Of a stretch of DNA of 64,000 nt, positions 52,480 to 60,127 are shown piece by piece. The notes beneath the pieces were generated by a model. That model did no database searches and was not told the origin of the DNA. It saw only the letters and a list, made by a program, of their open reading frames with translations. Origin of the DNA: JAFLCL01 sp964502175 (GTDB taxonomy: Bacteria; Myxococcota_A; Polyangia; Polyangiales; Sandaracinaceae). Positions within the stretch are counted from its first letter, which is position 1. Each line of letters starts with the position of its first letter. Made by a program: the position numbers and the translations under genes. Where the stretch lies: the NCBI GenBank assembly GCA_964502175.1, contig CAZCVE010000021.1, positions 71,468 through 135,467 of the forward strand, in the 5' to 3' direction.

Positions 52480-53496
52480 TCACTGGACCTGAGAGAACCG
52501 TGCGGCGCGCGCGAGGAGCTCGGGGCTCGCGATCTGCGGGCCCACGCGCGCGCGCACGCGCCGGCCGACCTCGAACCACGGCTCGAGATCGGCCACGCGC
52601 GCCTCGACGATCGTGATGCCGCGGGCGCGCAGGGCCTCGATCGACTGCTGCTCGGCGCGCTCGGCGCCGCGACGCGAGAGGCCGTGGAACTGCAGCGAGC
52701 TCTCGGTCAGCGCCGTCTGCTGCTCGGGCGAGAGCGTCGAGAACGAGCGCTCGGCGATCACGCTGCCGCCGATGAGGAAGCCGAGGGGCATGTCGTTCAT
52801 GTGCGTGACCTGCGCCGACCACTGGAGGGCCAGCGCGACCGCAGGCGGAGCGAGGAACGTGTCGACGCGCCGCGCGGTCAGCGCGCCGAGCACCTCGGGC
52901 ACCGTGAGCACCACGGGCTGGCTCGGCACGACCTCGTAGAAGGCGGGCAGCACGAGATCGTCGGCGCGCACCCACACGTGCGCGCGCGCGAAGTCCTCGG
53001 GCCTCCGGATCTCGAAGCGCGAGAAGATGTGCGGCCGCCCGATGTCGGCCCAGCCGAGCATGCGGAACCCATGCTCGAGCATGCCCGCCTCGATCTCGGG
53101 ACCGAGCGCGCGTCGCGCCGCGTCGAGCTGCTCGCGCCGATAGAAGCTGCCCGGCAGCTGGAGCACGAGCGCGGGCCGATGGATCAACGAGAGACCCGTG
53201 GCCGTCACGCTCCCCATGTCGAGCCGCCCGGTGCGGATCTTCTGCACGACCTCCGGCTCGTCGCCCTGGACGCCGCCCGCGTACACGCGCAGCTGCAGCG
53301 TGCCGCCCGTCCGGCGACGCAGCTCGCGGCTCCACGCGTCGAGCCCGCGCGCGACGACCGAGCCAGGCGGCGCGAGCGTCGCGTACGTCAGCGTGCGTGT
53401 CGCCGCTGCGTCCTGCGCCGCGAGCGGAGCGTCATGGAGCGGAAAGAGCGCGAGCGCGGCGAGCAGCGCGAGCGCGTGCAGGCGGGGCTGAGCCAT
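52480..53496 (-). CDS. TRAP-type solute-binding protein (DctP family)
   Basis: 338 residues from ATG 53496 (ATG 53511 is equally possible). Signal to ~APLAAQ. TLTYATLAPPGSVVARGLDA, GGTLQLRVYAGGVQGDEPEV, VQKIRTGRLDMGSVTATGLS, and WADIGRPHIFSR match the DctP/TAXI-like periplasmic receptor with the WA(D/E)xGxR region, though the Arg of the canonical carboxylate clamp is in an unusual place. It would deliver a C4-dicarboxylate or similar acid to a TRAP permease. No DctQ or DctM membrane subunit is encoded in this window, so the protein is an orphan here. Confidence 0.83.
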   Translation of the reverse strand: MAQPRLHALALLAALALFPLHDAPLAAQDAAATRTLTYATLAPPGSVVARGLDAWSRELRRRTGGTLQLRVYAGGVQGDEPEVVQKIRTGRLDMGSVTATGLSLIHRPALVLQLPGSFYRREQLDAARRALGPEIEAGMLEHGFRMLGWADIGRPHIFSRFEIRRPEDFARAHVWVRADDLVLPAFYEVVPSQPVVLTVPEVLGALTARRVDTFLAPPAVALALQWSAQVTHMNDMPLGFLIGGSVIAERSFSTLSPEQQTALTESSLQFHGLSRRGAERAEQQSIEALRARGITIVEARVADLEPWFEVGRRVRARVGPQIASPELLARAARFSQVQ

Positions 53497-53554
53497 CCCC
53501 GCAGCATGCATGGGGCGCCGCCGCGCGGAAAGACGGCCGCCGTCGACTCGGCGC

Positions 53555-53872
53555 TCAGGCCTGCGAGTCGCGGCGCGGGTGCGGGCTCACGTGCACGACG
53601 GCGCCCGCGCTCTCGAGCATCGCGAGGATCTCGCTCGCCTGGATCGGCGCCTTGAGGTCCTTGATCGCCTTGAGCCCCTTGCGCGGATCGCAGACGTAGA
53701 CGCTCCCCTCGCCCACGAGCCACACGCACACGAGGCCCATGCCGACCTTCGGCGGATCGCCCGGCTCGACCTCTAGCGCGCCGATCTCGTCGCCGCCGGG
53801 CTCCCAGCGCGCGTTCTTTCCGACGAGCTTGGCCCACAGCGTTCCGAATCCGACGTCTTGGGTCGAGACCAT
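53555..53872 (-). CDS. Small conserved hypothetical protein
   Basis: 105 residues, ATG 53872. FGTLWAKLVGKNARWEPGGD, GLVCVWLVGEGSVYVCDPRK and LKAIKDLKAPIQASEILAML: a small alpha/beta domain without signal peptide and with no recognised motif. A single frame of plausible residue balance with only a 58-bp gap to the DctP gene, leftward. Its start is 98 bp from the divergent outer-membrane-type gene. Confidence 0.5.
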   Translation of the reverse strand: MVSTQDVGFGTLWAKLVGKNARWEPGGDEIGALEVEPGDPPKVGMGLVCVWLVGEGSVYVCDPRKGLKAIKDLKAPIQASEILAMLESAGAVVHVSPHPRRDSQA

Positions 53873-53969
53873 GACGTCAGCCTAACCCGAGCGATGCATG
53901 GGTTGCGAACGCAAGCAGCGACCGAGCACTGATCTTGTGCGCGCGTCGACGGCGGGCGAGCCTCCCTCG

Positions 53970-55181
53970 ATGCGCGTGCGTGGAGCGATCGCCCTGTGGC
54001 TCGTCTGGGCGAGCGTCGCCACGTCGGCCGAGGCGCAGCGGCCACCTCCGCCCATCGTCACCGACTTCGATGGCGAGACGATGGAGGACCACGTGGAGCT
54101 GCCGCGACAGCCCGCGCTGCGGGGACCGCGCCCGCTGCCGCCGATCGTCACGGAGTTCGATGCGCCAGCCGAGGGTGAAGACGGCGCGTTCGAGCCGCGC
54201 ATCGACGAAGACGAAGATCAGGGCGACGACACGACCGTCGACGACGCGAGCGCGGAGGCCGAGGAGGACGCAGACGAGGCACGTCGTCACCTCCAGCACG
54301 CGATGCTGGTCGAGCGCCGACGACAGATGGCGCGCGCCTCGAGCGCGTCGAACGCGCGCCTGCTCGCCAACCCCTTCGGCGCCGCGGTCCGCGTGGCGCC
54401 GCGACGCGCGCCCGAGCCCGAGCCCGAGACGGGCGCGACGCTCACGCAGGCGATCGATCGCCTCGAGCTCGGCGTGGCGCCGGCGAACGCGCCCGTCGTG
54501 TCCACGGGTCTCTTCGACGACGGCTTCCGCAACCGCGTCGGCGTGGGCCTCGACGCGTTCCGCGAGCGAGAGGGCGCGCGTGTGCGCTTCGAGCCGGTCG
54601 CGCTGCTCACGGGCCCGCTCGAGAGCCCCGCGGAGTTCGTGCGCGGCGCGTTCGCGCTGACCGCGAGCTACCGCACGTCGCTGCCTTCGCTGCCGCTCGC
54701 GGTGTTCCTCGGCGGTGGCTTCGAACACGTGAGCGACTTCTCCACGACGGGCGTGTCGGGCTTCGCGATGACCAACGCGATCGTCGCGCGCGGCGGCCTG
54801 CTCTTCAACGCAGGCCTCTTGCACGGCCTCGTCCGCGGCGGTCTCGGCGTGCACGTCGCCTCCGACACGAACCTCGTGTCCGACGACGGCGGCATGCAGA
54901 GCGTGGAGATCGCGCTCGACGTCGTGCTCCGCTCGGGCTCGCCCACGTCGGCGATGGGCAACGTGCAGCTCTGCGGCGCGCTCCACGGCAGCTACCTCGC
55001 GCCGAACGGCACGCGCATCATCGAAGAGGCGCGCTTCTCCGCGATGCTCGGCGGCTGCGTGCGCGACAGGACGATCGGCGAGCTCTCGCTCATGGTCGAG
55101 GTGAGCGCAGGCTCGCTCGCGACCTGGGTGCGTCAGCGACGCGAAGAGCACATCGGCCTCTCCCTGCGCTGGTCGCTCTAG
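53970..55181 (+). CDS. Secreted protein with linker and beta-rich C-terminal domain
   Basis: 403 residues from ATG 53970. Signal AIALWLVWASVATSAEAQ (~23). Residues ~24-105 carry two copies of a Pro-flanked motif (PIVTDFDGETMEDHVELPRQ and PIVTEFDAPAEGEDGA) and an acidic run (DEDEDQGDD), then a helical charged segment (ARRHLQHAMLVERRRQMARA). Residues ~180-403 are beta-rich (VGVGLDAFREREGARVRFEP, LAVFLGGGFEHVSDFSTTGV, VARGGLLFNAGLLHGLVRGG, AMLGGCVRDRTIGELSLMVE), ending with IGLSLRWSL, suggesting an outer-membrane beta-barrel or beta-sandwich, although it lacks a terminal Phe. The repeat element A copy begins exactly at its stop codon. Confidence 0.65.
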   Translation: MRVRGAIALWLVWASVATSAEAQRPPPPIVTDFDGETMEDHVELPRQPALRGPRPLPPIVTEFDAPAEGEDGAFEPRIDEDEDQGDDTTVDDASAEAEEDADEARRHLQHAMLVERRRQMARASSASNARLLANPFGAAVRVAPRRAPEPEPETGATLTQAIDRLELGVAPANAPVVSTGLFDDGFRNRVGVGLDAFREREGARVRFEPVALLTGPLESPAEFVRGAFALTASYRTSLPSLPLAVFLGGGFEHVSDFSTTGVSGFAMTNAIVARGGLLFNAGLLHGLVRGGLGVHVASDTNLVSDDGGMQSVEIALDVVLRSGSPTSAMGNVQLCGALHGSYLAPNGTRIIEEARFSAMLGGCVRDRTIGELSLMVEVSAGSLATWVRQRREEHIGLSLRWSL

Positions 55182-55327
55182 GAAGGAACAGTCGTGTGAG
55201 GGACGGTCGGGGGTGGGGCGAGGGAGCGAGCCCGCAGGTGAGCGCCGAAGGCGCGAGACCGAGGACTGCGAGCGGACGACGCCCCACCCCCGACCGTCCC
55301 GGCTCAATCGCGCCATCGTGCTTCCCT
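55180..55327 (-). repeat. Dispersed ~150-bp palindromic repeat, family A, copy 2
   Basis: Reverse-oriented copy of the element at 361-511, highly similar throughout (core 55200-55300, flanks GGAAGGAACA... and ...GTGCTTCCCTC). It begins at the stop codon of the gene ending 55181 and finishes just before the stop of the convergent gene (55330), thereby filling the whole gap. Its right flank (GGCTCAATCG at 55301-55310 followed by CGCCATCG) resembles the RAYT-flanking REP sequence GGCTCAATCGAACCATCG at 31053. Confidence 0.85.
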
Positions 55328-55329
55328 CG

Positions 55330-56133
55330 CTAGAAGCGATAGCCGAGCGTCAGCGAGAGGGTCGGTGAGGTGCCGTACTGCTCGGAGTACGTCTCCACCG
55401 TGCGCGCGGTGCGATCGAGGTACGCGGCCTCGTTGTCGCTCACGCCTTCGCCTTCGAGCGATGCGCTCGCGTCGAGCACGTGCATCACGCCGATCGCGGG
55501 TCGCACGAGGAAGTGATCGAGGATCGTGAACGTCCACCCGATCTCGGCCCAGAGCGCCTGCAGCGTCACGCGTCCCTCCGCGCCGGTGATCCCCGTCACG
55601 CCGAGGAGCTCGAGGAAGTCGCTGCGCACGGTGAGCTCGCGATGGAGCCACGCGTAGCCGCCCACGATCTCGAGGCCGTCGAAGATGCGCGCGCCGAGGC
55701 CGACACGAAGCATCGCGGCGCCATCGACGAGGAGCGCGCTGTTGGCGGCCTGCTCGCTCACGTAGCCCATGGCGACGCTCCGCGCGGCGCCGCCGAACGT
55801 GACGACACCGCCCGACGCGGTGATCAAGAAGTGCTCGGCGATCACGAGCCGCAGCGTGAGATCGATCCCGAGCGGCGCGTTCACACCGCCGAGGATCTCG
55901 AGGCGCGCGACGTCGCGATCCGATCGCACGAACGGATACGGCGACTCGCGCTCGGGATAGAGCGTGACGCGCGGCCGCTCCCACGTGATCCACTCGCTCG
56001 AGCCAGGCGTCGGTCGACAGGCCGAGCTGCCATCACCACGGAAGAGCGTGACGCCCGGTGACGTCTGCGCCGCGAGGGGCGGCGCGACGATCACGAGCAT
56101 CCACACGAGCACCACGACATGCGTGCGGGTCAT
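55330..56133 (-). CDS. Outer-membrane beta-barrel protein
   Basis: 267 residues. Signal VVVLVWMLVIVAPPLAAQ. An N-terminal segment with a single Cys (SSACRPTPGSSEWI) precedes a barrel: alternating beta strands (DLTLRLVIAEHFLITASGGV, VTFGGAARSVAMGYVSEQAA, MLRVGLGARIFDGLEIVGGY, LTVRSDFLELLGVTGITGAE, LTLGYRF). The last residue is Phe, preceded by alternating hydrophobic residues, the usual outer-membrane insertion signal. Function unknown. The 69-bp gap to the next leftward gene (starting 56203 as read) makes an operon with that paralogue-like barrel possible. Confidence 0.75.
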   Translation of the reverse strand: MTRTHVVVLVWMLVIVAPPLAAQTSPGVTLFRGDGSSACRPTPGSSEWITWERPRVTLYPERESPYPFVRSDRDVARLEILGGVNAPLGIDLTLRLVIAEHFLITASGGVVTFGGAARSVAMGYVSEQAANSALLVDGAAMLRVGLGARIFDGLEIVGGYAWLHRELTVRSDFLELLGVTGITGAEGRVTLQALWAEIGWTFTILDHFLVRPAIGVMHVLDASASLEGEGVSDNEAAYLDRTARTVETYSEQYGTSPTLSLTLGYRF

Positions 56134-56202
56134 GTGGTGGAGATGCCGACGAGGTCGTTCGCGTTCGAGCGATCACGCGTCGAGCGCGTTTCGGAATATT
56201 GC

Positions 56203-56940
56203 TCAGAACCGAACGCGCACGCCGAACGCGGGTGTGAGCGACACGCCTGCGCGCTCGAAGCCGACGCCAGCGAGCTGGCCGCTCCACCACTCGCCATCGA
56301 CGGCGAGCTCCGCGAGCACGTGCACACGACGAAAGCCGAGCGCGAGGCCGACGACACCTCCGCCGCGCACGCCCCACGCCGACGACGTCGCGTTCATCTC
56401 GCTCGGACCGAGCTGTCCTTCGACGCGCTCGAGCGCGAAGCGCGCGCCGACCCACGCCTCGAGGATGCCCGCGACGTCGAAGCCGAGCGTGAGCGGGACG
56501 AACGCGCCGGCGCGCCAGCCGCTGCCTTGCGCGCCGTTCGCGTCGGGGCTCGTGACCGCGTAGCCCCCGAAGCCCGCGAGCCCCGCGTGGAGACGCAGCG
56601 AGCCGACGCGCGCCCCATAGCGGAGCTCCGCGCGACCCGAGGCCGCAGACACGACGAGCCCGACGTCGACGTCGTGGCTCACGCCCACGCGCACGGCGCC
56701 CGCGGGCGCGATGCCGCCCGGTCCTGCCAACGACATCGCATCGCCCGACGCGAGGTCGCCGGTGGGCACGCGCGCGGCCATGCCGAGCAGGACGTCAGCG
56801 CGTCCATCCGGGGTCGTGCGCGCGCCCGAGAGCGAAGGCAGCGACGGCGCGCACGCCGCGAGGCTCGCGATCACCGCGAGCATTCCCCCCGCGAACATCC
56901 TCGCCGAGGTGCGGCGAAGGGCGCTGAGCCGAGGGCTCAC
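56203..56940 (-). CDS. Lipidated outer-membrane-type beta-barrel protein
   Basis: 245 residues from GTG 56940 (SPRLSALRRTSARMFAGGML), which gives an Arg-rich n-region before LAVIASLAACAPS; ATG 56898 would start inside the hydrophobic core. The mature chain is all beta in pattern (GLVVSAASGRAELRYGARVG, SLRLHAGLAGFGGYAVTSPD, GFRRVHVLAELAVDGEWWSG, LTPAFGVRVRF), with a terminal Phe signal and a lipobox Cys. Function unknown. It starts 2 bp after the ferredoxin gene's stop, in the same direction, so the two are co-transcribed, although no functional link is evident. Confidence 0.65.
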   Translation of the reverse strand: MSPRLSALRRTSARMFAGGMLAVIASLAACAPSLPSLSGARTTPDGRADVLLGMAARVPTGDLASGDAMSLAGPGGIAPAGAVRVGVSHDVDVGLVVSAASGRAELRYGARVGSLRLHAGLAGFGGYAVTSPDANGAQGSGWRAGAFVPLTLGFDVAGILEAWVGARFALERVEGQLGPSEMNATSSAWGVRGGGVVGLALGFRRVHVLAELAVDGEWWSGQLAGVGFERAGVSLTPAFGVRVRF

Positions 56941-56941
56941 G

Positions 56942-57247
56942 TCACTTGCGGAAGCGCGACGGGTACTCGTTGGCGGCCGCACGATCCTTGAGCTTCGCGT
57001 CTTCGGGATGAAGCTCGAGCGCGCGCGTGAGGAGGGCATCCTCCTGCTCGGGGCGCGCCGGATCGGGGAGACAGCACTCCACGGGACAGACCGCCTGACA
57101 TGCCTCGTGATCGTAGAAGCCCACGCACTCGGTGCAGAGGTTCGGATCGATCACGTAGATGTCGTCGCCCTCGCTGATGGCCTGGTTGGGGCACTCGGGC
57201 TCACAGGCACCGCAGTTGATGCAGTCGCTGGTGATGTGGGTCGCCAT
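56942..57247 (-). CDS. Dicluster 4Fe-4S ferredoxin (YfhL type)
   Basis: 101 residues. SDCINCGACEPECPNQAISE carries CxxCxxCxxxCP for one [4Fe-4S] cluster; CTECVGFYDHEACQAVCPVE has the other in the YfhL arrangement, CxxCx(8)CxxxC, with the extended loop between second and third Cys. Alvin/YfhL-type ferredoxins are small low-potential electron carriers. The C-terminal ~40 residues are charged and helical. Start ATG 57247; the region just upstream is the 57301 repeat array. Confidence 0.93.
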   Translation of the reverse strand: MATHITSDCINCGACEPECPNQAISEGDDIYVIDPNLCTECVGFYDHEACQAVCPVECCLPDPARPEQEDALLTRALELHPEDAKLKDRAAANEYPSRFRK

Positions 57248-57300
57248 GGCGGCGCGAGTATGGGAAGCGCGACCCTCGACGTCAAAGGCCCTGCCGCACG

Positions 57301-57416
57301 CCAGGGAGCGAAGCGACCGAGCCAGGGAGCGCAGCGACCGCGCCAGGGAACCGCGCCAGGGAGCGAAGCGACCGCGCCCGTTCTGTCGACGAACCAACAG
57401 AGAAGAACGGGCGCGG
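57301..57416 (+). repeat. 21-bp tandem repeats followed by a 13-bp hairpin
   Basis: CCAGGGAGCGAAGCGACCGAG-type units at 57301, 57322, 57343 (shortened) and 57356, then CCGCGCCCGTTCT (57372-57384) pairing exactly with 57404-57416 across a 19-nt loop. CGCCCTGGC sequences at 57421-57446 are inverse copies of the unit start, so larger folds are possible. The array lies between the ferredoxin and amidase genes (57248-57580), which diverge; nothing else is visible in that 333-bp stretch apart from a ribosome site. Confidence 0.75.
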
Positions 57417-57580
57417 GCTTCGCCCTGGCGCGCGAACTCGCCCTGGCACGGGCGCGGGCGCGGGTGGAGCGCAGAGAGATACAGCATCCCCGCACCGCGC
57501 CATCATGTCGCACACCCGCGATCCCGAGGCCGCAGCGACCAGTGAACGAACTGTGCACACCTCCTGCGATAGGCAGGGGC

Positions 57581-58837
57581 ATGACGACGCTCCACACCCT
57601 CCCCGCCCGCTCGATGGTCCGCGGCGCGATGCTCCTCCTTCTCGCTGCGGCCGCGTGTTCCGGCTGTGTGAATCGCTTCGGCGAGGCCGAGGCGCCGACG
57701 CACGGCGACGAGATCGCCGAGGTGCAGATGTTCGGCGCGGAGATGTTCAACGCCTGGACGGTCGACGGCGACTGGCTCGTCTCGCCCCGCCTCGACGCCC
57801 CGGACGGCGTGACCCGCGTGGGCGTCCTCGTGGAGCTCAACGAGGCCGGTGTGCTCCCCGCGTTCGACGCGCGCAGCATCGACGGCTCGATCGAGGGCGA
57901 GTGGACGCCGGTGACCTCGAGCTGGGGTGAGGAGGACACGCACGTCGGCCTCGCGGACGTCGGCGCAGGCGACGGTGCGCGCCTCCGCATCCGCGCGATC
58001 GAGACCTCGCGCATCCGCACGCTCCGCTGGAACGCGTCGATCCCCGAGGTGCACGAGGACTCGGGCGAGGACCTCGGCACCACGCGCGAGGCGCTCCGAA
58101 GCGAGCTCAGCGGCATCGGCATCACGAGCCGCGAGTCGTGGGGCGCGCGCGCCACGCGCTGCACCAGCCGCGACAGCTCGCGCGTGCGCTTCGCCATCCA
58201 CCACACGGTCTCGGGCTCGACCGATCCGCGCCGCCAGGTCCGCGGCATCCAGACCTACCACATGGACTCTCGCGGCTGGTGCGACGTCGGCTACCACTTC
58301 CTCATCGGCATCGACGGCACGATCTACGAGGGTCGTCCGCTCCACCTGCTCGGCGCGCACGTCGCGAACAACAACACGGGCAACATCGGCGTCTCGTTCG
58401 TCGGCTGCTTCCACACGAGCGGCTGCGCAGGCCTCGGCCCCTCGACGCCGCCCGCCGCGATGATCAACGCGGCCGGTCGCCTCATCGGCACGCTCTCGCG
58501 CCTCTACGGCATCAGCGTCTCGAGCAGCAACGTGCGCGGCCACCGCGACCACCCCGGCCAGTCGACGACGTGCCCGGGCGACAACCTCCGCCCGCGCATC
58601 GGCGACATCATCTCGATCGCCCGCTCGAGCTCGCTCGGCGGCAGCTCGCCCTCGCCGTCGCCCTCTCCCTCGCCCGCCCCGTCGGGTGACTCGTGCCGCC
58701 ACACGTACGGCGGCCGCTACGCCGACACGGCGTGCTCGCAGAGCTACCAGTGCTGCGACGGCACGTGGCGCGGCCGCGGCGCCTGCGGCTCGTGCGCCTG
58801 CGTCGAGACGACCGGCGAGCGCGGCTGCGGCACCTGA
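57581..58837 (+). CDS. Lipidated PGRP-type N-acetylmuramoyl-L-alanine amidase
   Basis: 418 residues from ATG 57581, after AGGCAGGGGC. Signal MLLLLAAAACSGC (lipobox). Residues ~30-165 form a beta domain with no clear family. ~180-345 is an Amidase_2/PGRP domain: GITSRESWGARATRC, RFAIHHTVSGSTDP (zinc His), WCDVGYHFLIGIDGTIYEGR, GAHVANNNTGNIGVSFVGCF and VRGHRDHPGQSTTCPGD (second His and zinc Cys). It should cut the amide bond between MurNAc and the peptide stem, acting outside the cell, possibly on prey or own peptidoglycan. A Ser/Pro linker and a ~45-residue Cys-rich end (CRHTYGGRYADTACSQSYQC) resemble a carbohydrate- or peptide-binding knot. Confidence 0.9.
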   Translation: MTTLHTLPARSMVRGAMLLLLAAAACSGCVNRFGEAEAPTHGDEIAEVQMFGAEMFNAWTVDGDWLVSPRLDAPDGVTRVGVLVELNEAGVLPAFDARSIDGSIEGEWTPVTSSWGEEDTHVGLADVGAGDGARLRIRAIETSRIRTLRWNASIPEVHEDSGEDLGTTREALRSELSGIGITSRESWGARATRCTSRDSSRVRFAIHHTVSGSTDPRRQVRGIQTYHMDSRGWCDVGYHFLIGIDGTIYEGRPLHLLGAHVANNNTGNIGVSFVGCFHTSGCAGLGPSTPPAAMINAAGRLIGTLSRLYGISVSSSNVRGHRDHPGQSTTCPGDNLRPRIGDIISIARSSSLGGSSPSPSPSPSPAPSGDSCRHTYGGRYADTACSQSYQCCDGTWRGRGACGSCACVETTGERGCGT

Positions 58838-58861
58838 TCCTCTCGGAAGCGACCGTCATCG

Positions 58862-58895
58862 ATCGAGCCCCGTTGCGACAGCAGCGGGGCTCGAT
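58862..58895 (+). terminator. Hairpin after the amidase gene
   Basis: ATCGAGCCCCG / CGGGGCTCGAT, an 11-bp perfect stem with a 12-nt loop, 24 bp beyond the stop. No strong T tract (TGCGTT follows), but the best terminator candidate in this gap. Confidence 0.6.
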
Positions 58896-58931
58896 GCGTT
58901 CCGTCCTCAAGGCGTGGCCAGCACATGGGCT

Positions 58932-58970
58932 CCCCTCCCGCCAGCGGGAGGGGCCGGGGGTGGGTCAGCG
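58932..58970 (+). repeat. Family B G/C palindrome, copy 3, intergenic
   Basis: CCCCTCCCGC-CA-GCGGGAGGGG plus GCCGGGGGTGGGTCAGCG. The palindromic half matches the hflX and tolC copies; the tail has diverged. It lies between convergent genes (amidase stop 58837, minus gene stop 58991), the normal position for such elements, which supports the view that the hflX and tolC copies are insertions. Confidence 0.65.
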
Positions 58971-58990
58971 ATGCCCTCGCAGAAAGCCGA

Positions 58991-59704
58991 TCACGCAGGC
59001 ATCACGGCCGTCACGAACGTCGATGGGTTCCCCTCGTCGTCGAGGAACGCGACGTCGACGCGCGTGCCTGCGGTCGGCGGGCGCACGTCCACCGGGTTCG
59101 AGCCGCAGCCGCCGTCTGCGTAGAGCGTCACCGTCGTCATGCCCGCCGCGATCGTCGCGAACGCTCCGAAGCCGGACCACCGCGCGATCACGTGCTTCGC
59201 GGTCGTGGGCGGCATGGCGAAGTGGAGCAGCGTGGCCTCGCCCACGCCCCAGCGGATGGGGCGGCTCACGCGCTCGAGCCGACACGACGTCGGCGGCCCG
59301 CTGAGGCGCCCGGGCGGCCCACCGCTCGCGAGCGTCACGTCGAACGTCGCGCCCGTAGGGCTTCGTCCGCGCGACGGGGTCGCGATGCGCATCACGCCGC
59401 TCGCGGTGCCGGGGACGCGGAGGCGCGCCACGCCGGGCACGACCCACACGATCGGCACGCGGCTGCTCGCGCCGCCGATCGTCACCTCGAGGTCCGACGG
59501 CACCGGCAGACCGCGCGGCTGTCCGAGCCACACGAACGCGTCGCCGCCCGGGTGCACGTTCGTCGGGATCCACTGCGCGCGCTCTTCGTTCGGCGCGCAG
59601 TCGGCGAGCGCGATCGAGGGAGACACTGCGCCGACCAAGAAGGGGCCCACGGCGAGCGAGGCGAGGGTGAGATCGAGGAAGTGACGTCGATGCATCATCG
59701 GCAT
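58991..59704 (-). CDS. Tat-exported protein of unknown function, paralogue 1
   Basis: 237 residues from ATG 59704. The N terminus MHRRHFLDLTLASLAVGPFLV is a twin-arginine signal with RRHFLDL; cleavage is likely after SPSIALA. Mature part begins CAPNEERAQWIPTNVHPGGD, followed by AFVWLGQPRGLPVPSDLEVT, GVARLRVPGTASGVMRIATP and a closing EGNPSTFVTAVMPA: an all-beta domain. Its paralogue at 60128 shares the same order of blocks (CAAPTEERAQWLTTTV, YVWLGQPRGLPMPAELEL, EGNLSATTDAVVPA), about 40-45% identical by eye. Both point leftward and bracket an oppositely oriented cupin gene. Confidence 0.8.
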   Translation of the reverse strand: MPMMHRRHFLDLTLASLAVGPFLVGAVSPSIALADCAPNEERAQWIPTNVHPGGDAFVWLGQPRGLPVPSDLEVTIGGASSRVPIVWVVPGVARLRVPGTASGVMRIATPSRGRSPTGATFDVTLASGGPPGRLSGPPTSCRLERVSRPIRWGVGEATLLHFAMPPTTAKHVIARWSGFGAFATIAAGMTTVTLYADGGCGSNPVDVRPPTAGTRVDVAFLDDEGNPSTFVTAVMPA

Positions 59705-59761
59705 GGTCGGTGATCCTACGCGCGTTCGACCGCCGAGCGGCGCGGTGACACCGTGCGACGC

Positions 59762-60124
59762 ATGAACGACGAGCTCGATCTGACGCGCGCCTTCGCCTCG
59801 TTCACCGAGCACTGGCGCCCCAAGGTCGTCGCCGAGCTCAACGGGCAAGACGTGCGCGTCGTGAAGATCGAGGGCGTCTTCCCGTGGCACACGCACGAGC
59901 ATGCGGAGGAGATGTTCCTCGTGTGGCGCGGACGCATGCGCATCGAGATGCGCGATCGCATCGTGACGCTCGATCCGGGTCAGCTCTTCGTGGTGCCGCG
60001 CGGCGTCGAGCACCGCACCGCCGCAGACGAAGAAGCCGAGGTCGTGATCTTCGAGCCGTCCGACGTCGTGAACACCGGCGATGTGAAGGACGACGTCTTC
60101 ACCGCAACGCGCACGAAGCTCTGA
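59762..60124 (+). CDS. Cupin-domain protein
   Basis: 120 residues from ATG 59762 (a GTG at 59753 is possible). WHTHEHAEEMFLVWRGRMRI is the first cupin motif, G(x)5HxH(x)3-4E(x)6G, with the metal ligands His, His and Glu; DPGQLFVVPRGVEHRTAADE is the second, with the third His. Small single-domain cupins act as dioxygenases, isomerases or metal sensors; this one looks like the mannose-6-phosphate-isomerase type 2 class of small storage or signalling cupins. It is flanked on both sides by the paralogous Tat-exported genes, in opposite orientation. Confidence 0.88.
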   Translation: MNDELDLTRAFASFTEHWRPKVVAELNGQDVRVVKIEGVFPWHTHEHAEEMFLVWRGRMRIEMRDRIVTLDPGQLFVVPRGVEHRTAADEEAEVVIFEPSDVVNTGDVKDDVFTATRTKL

Positions 60125-60127
60125 CGA

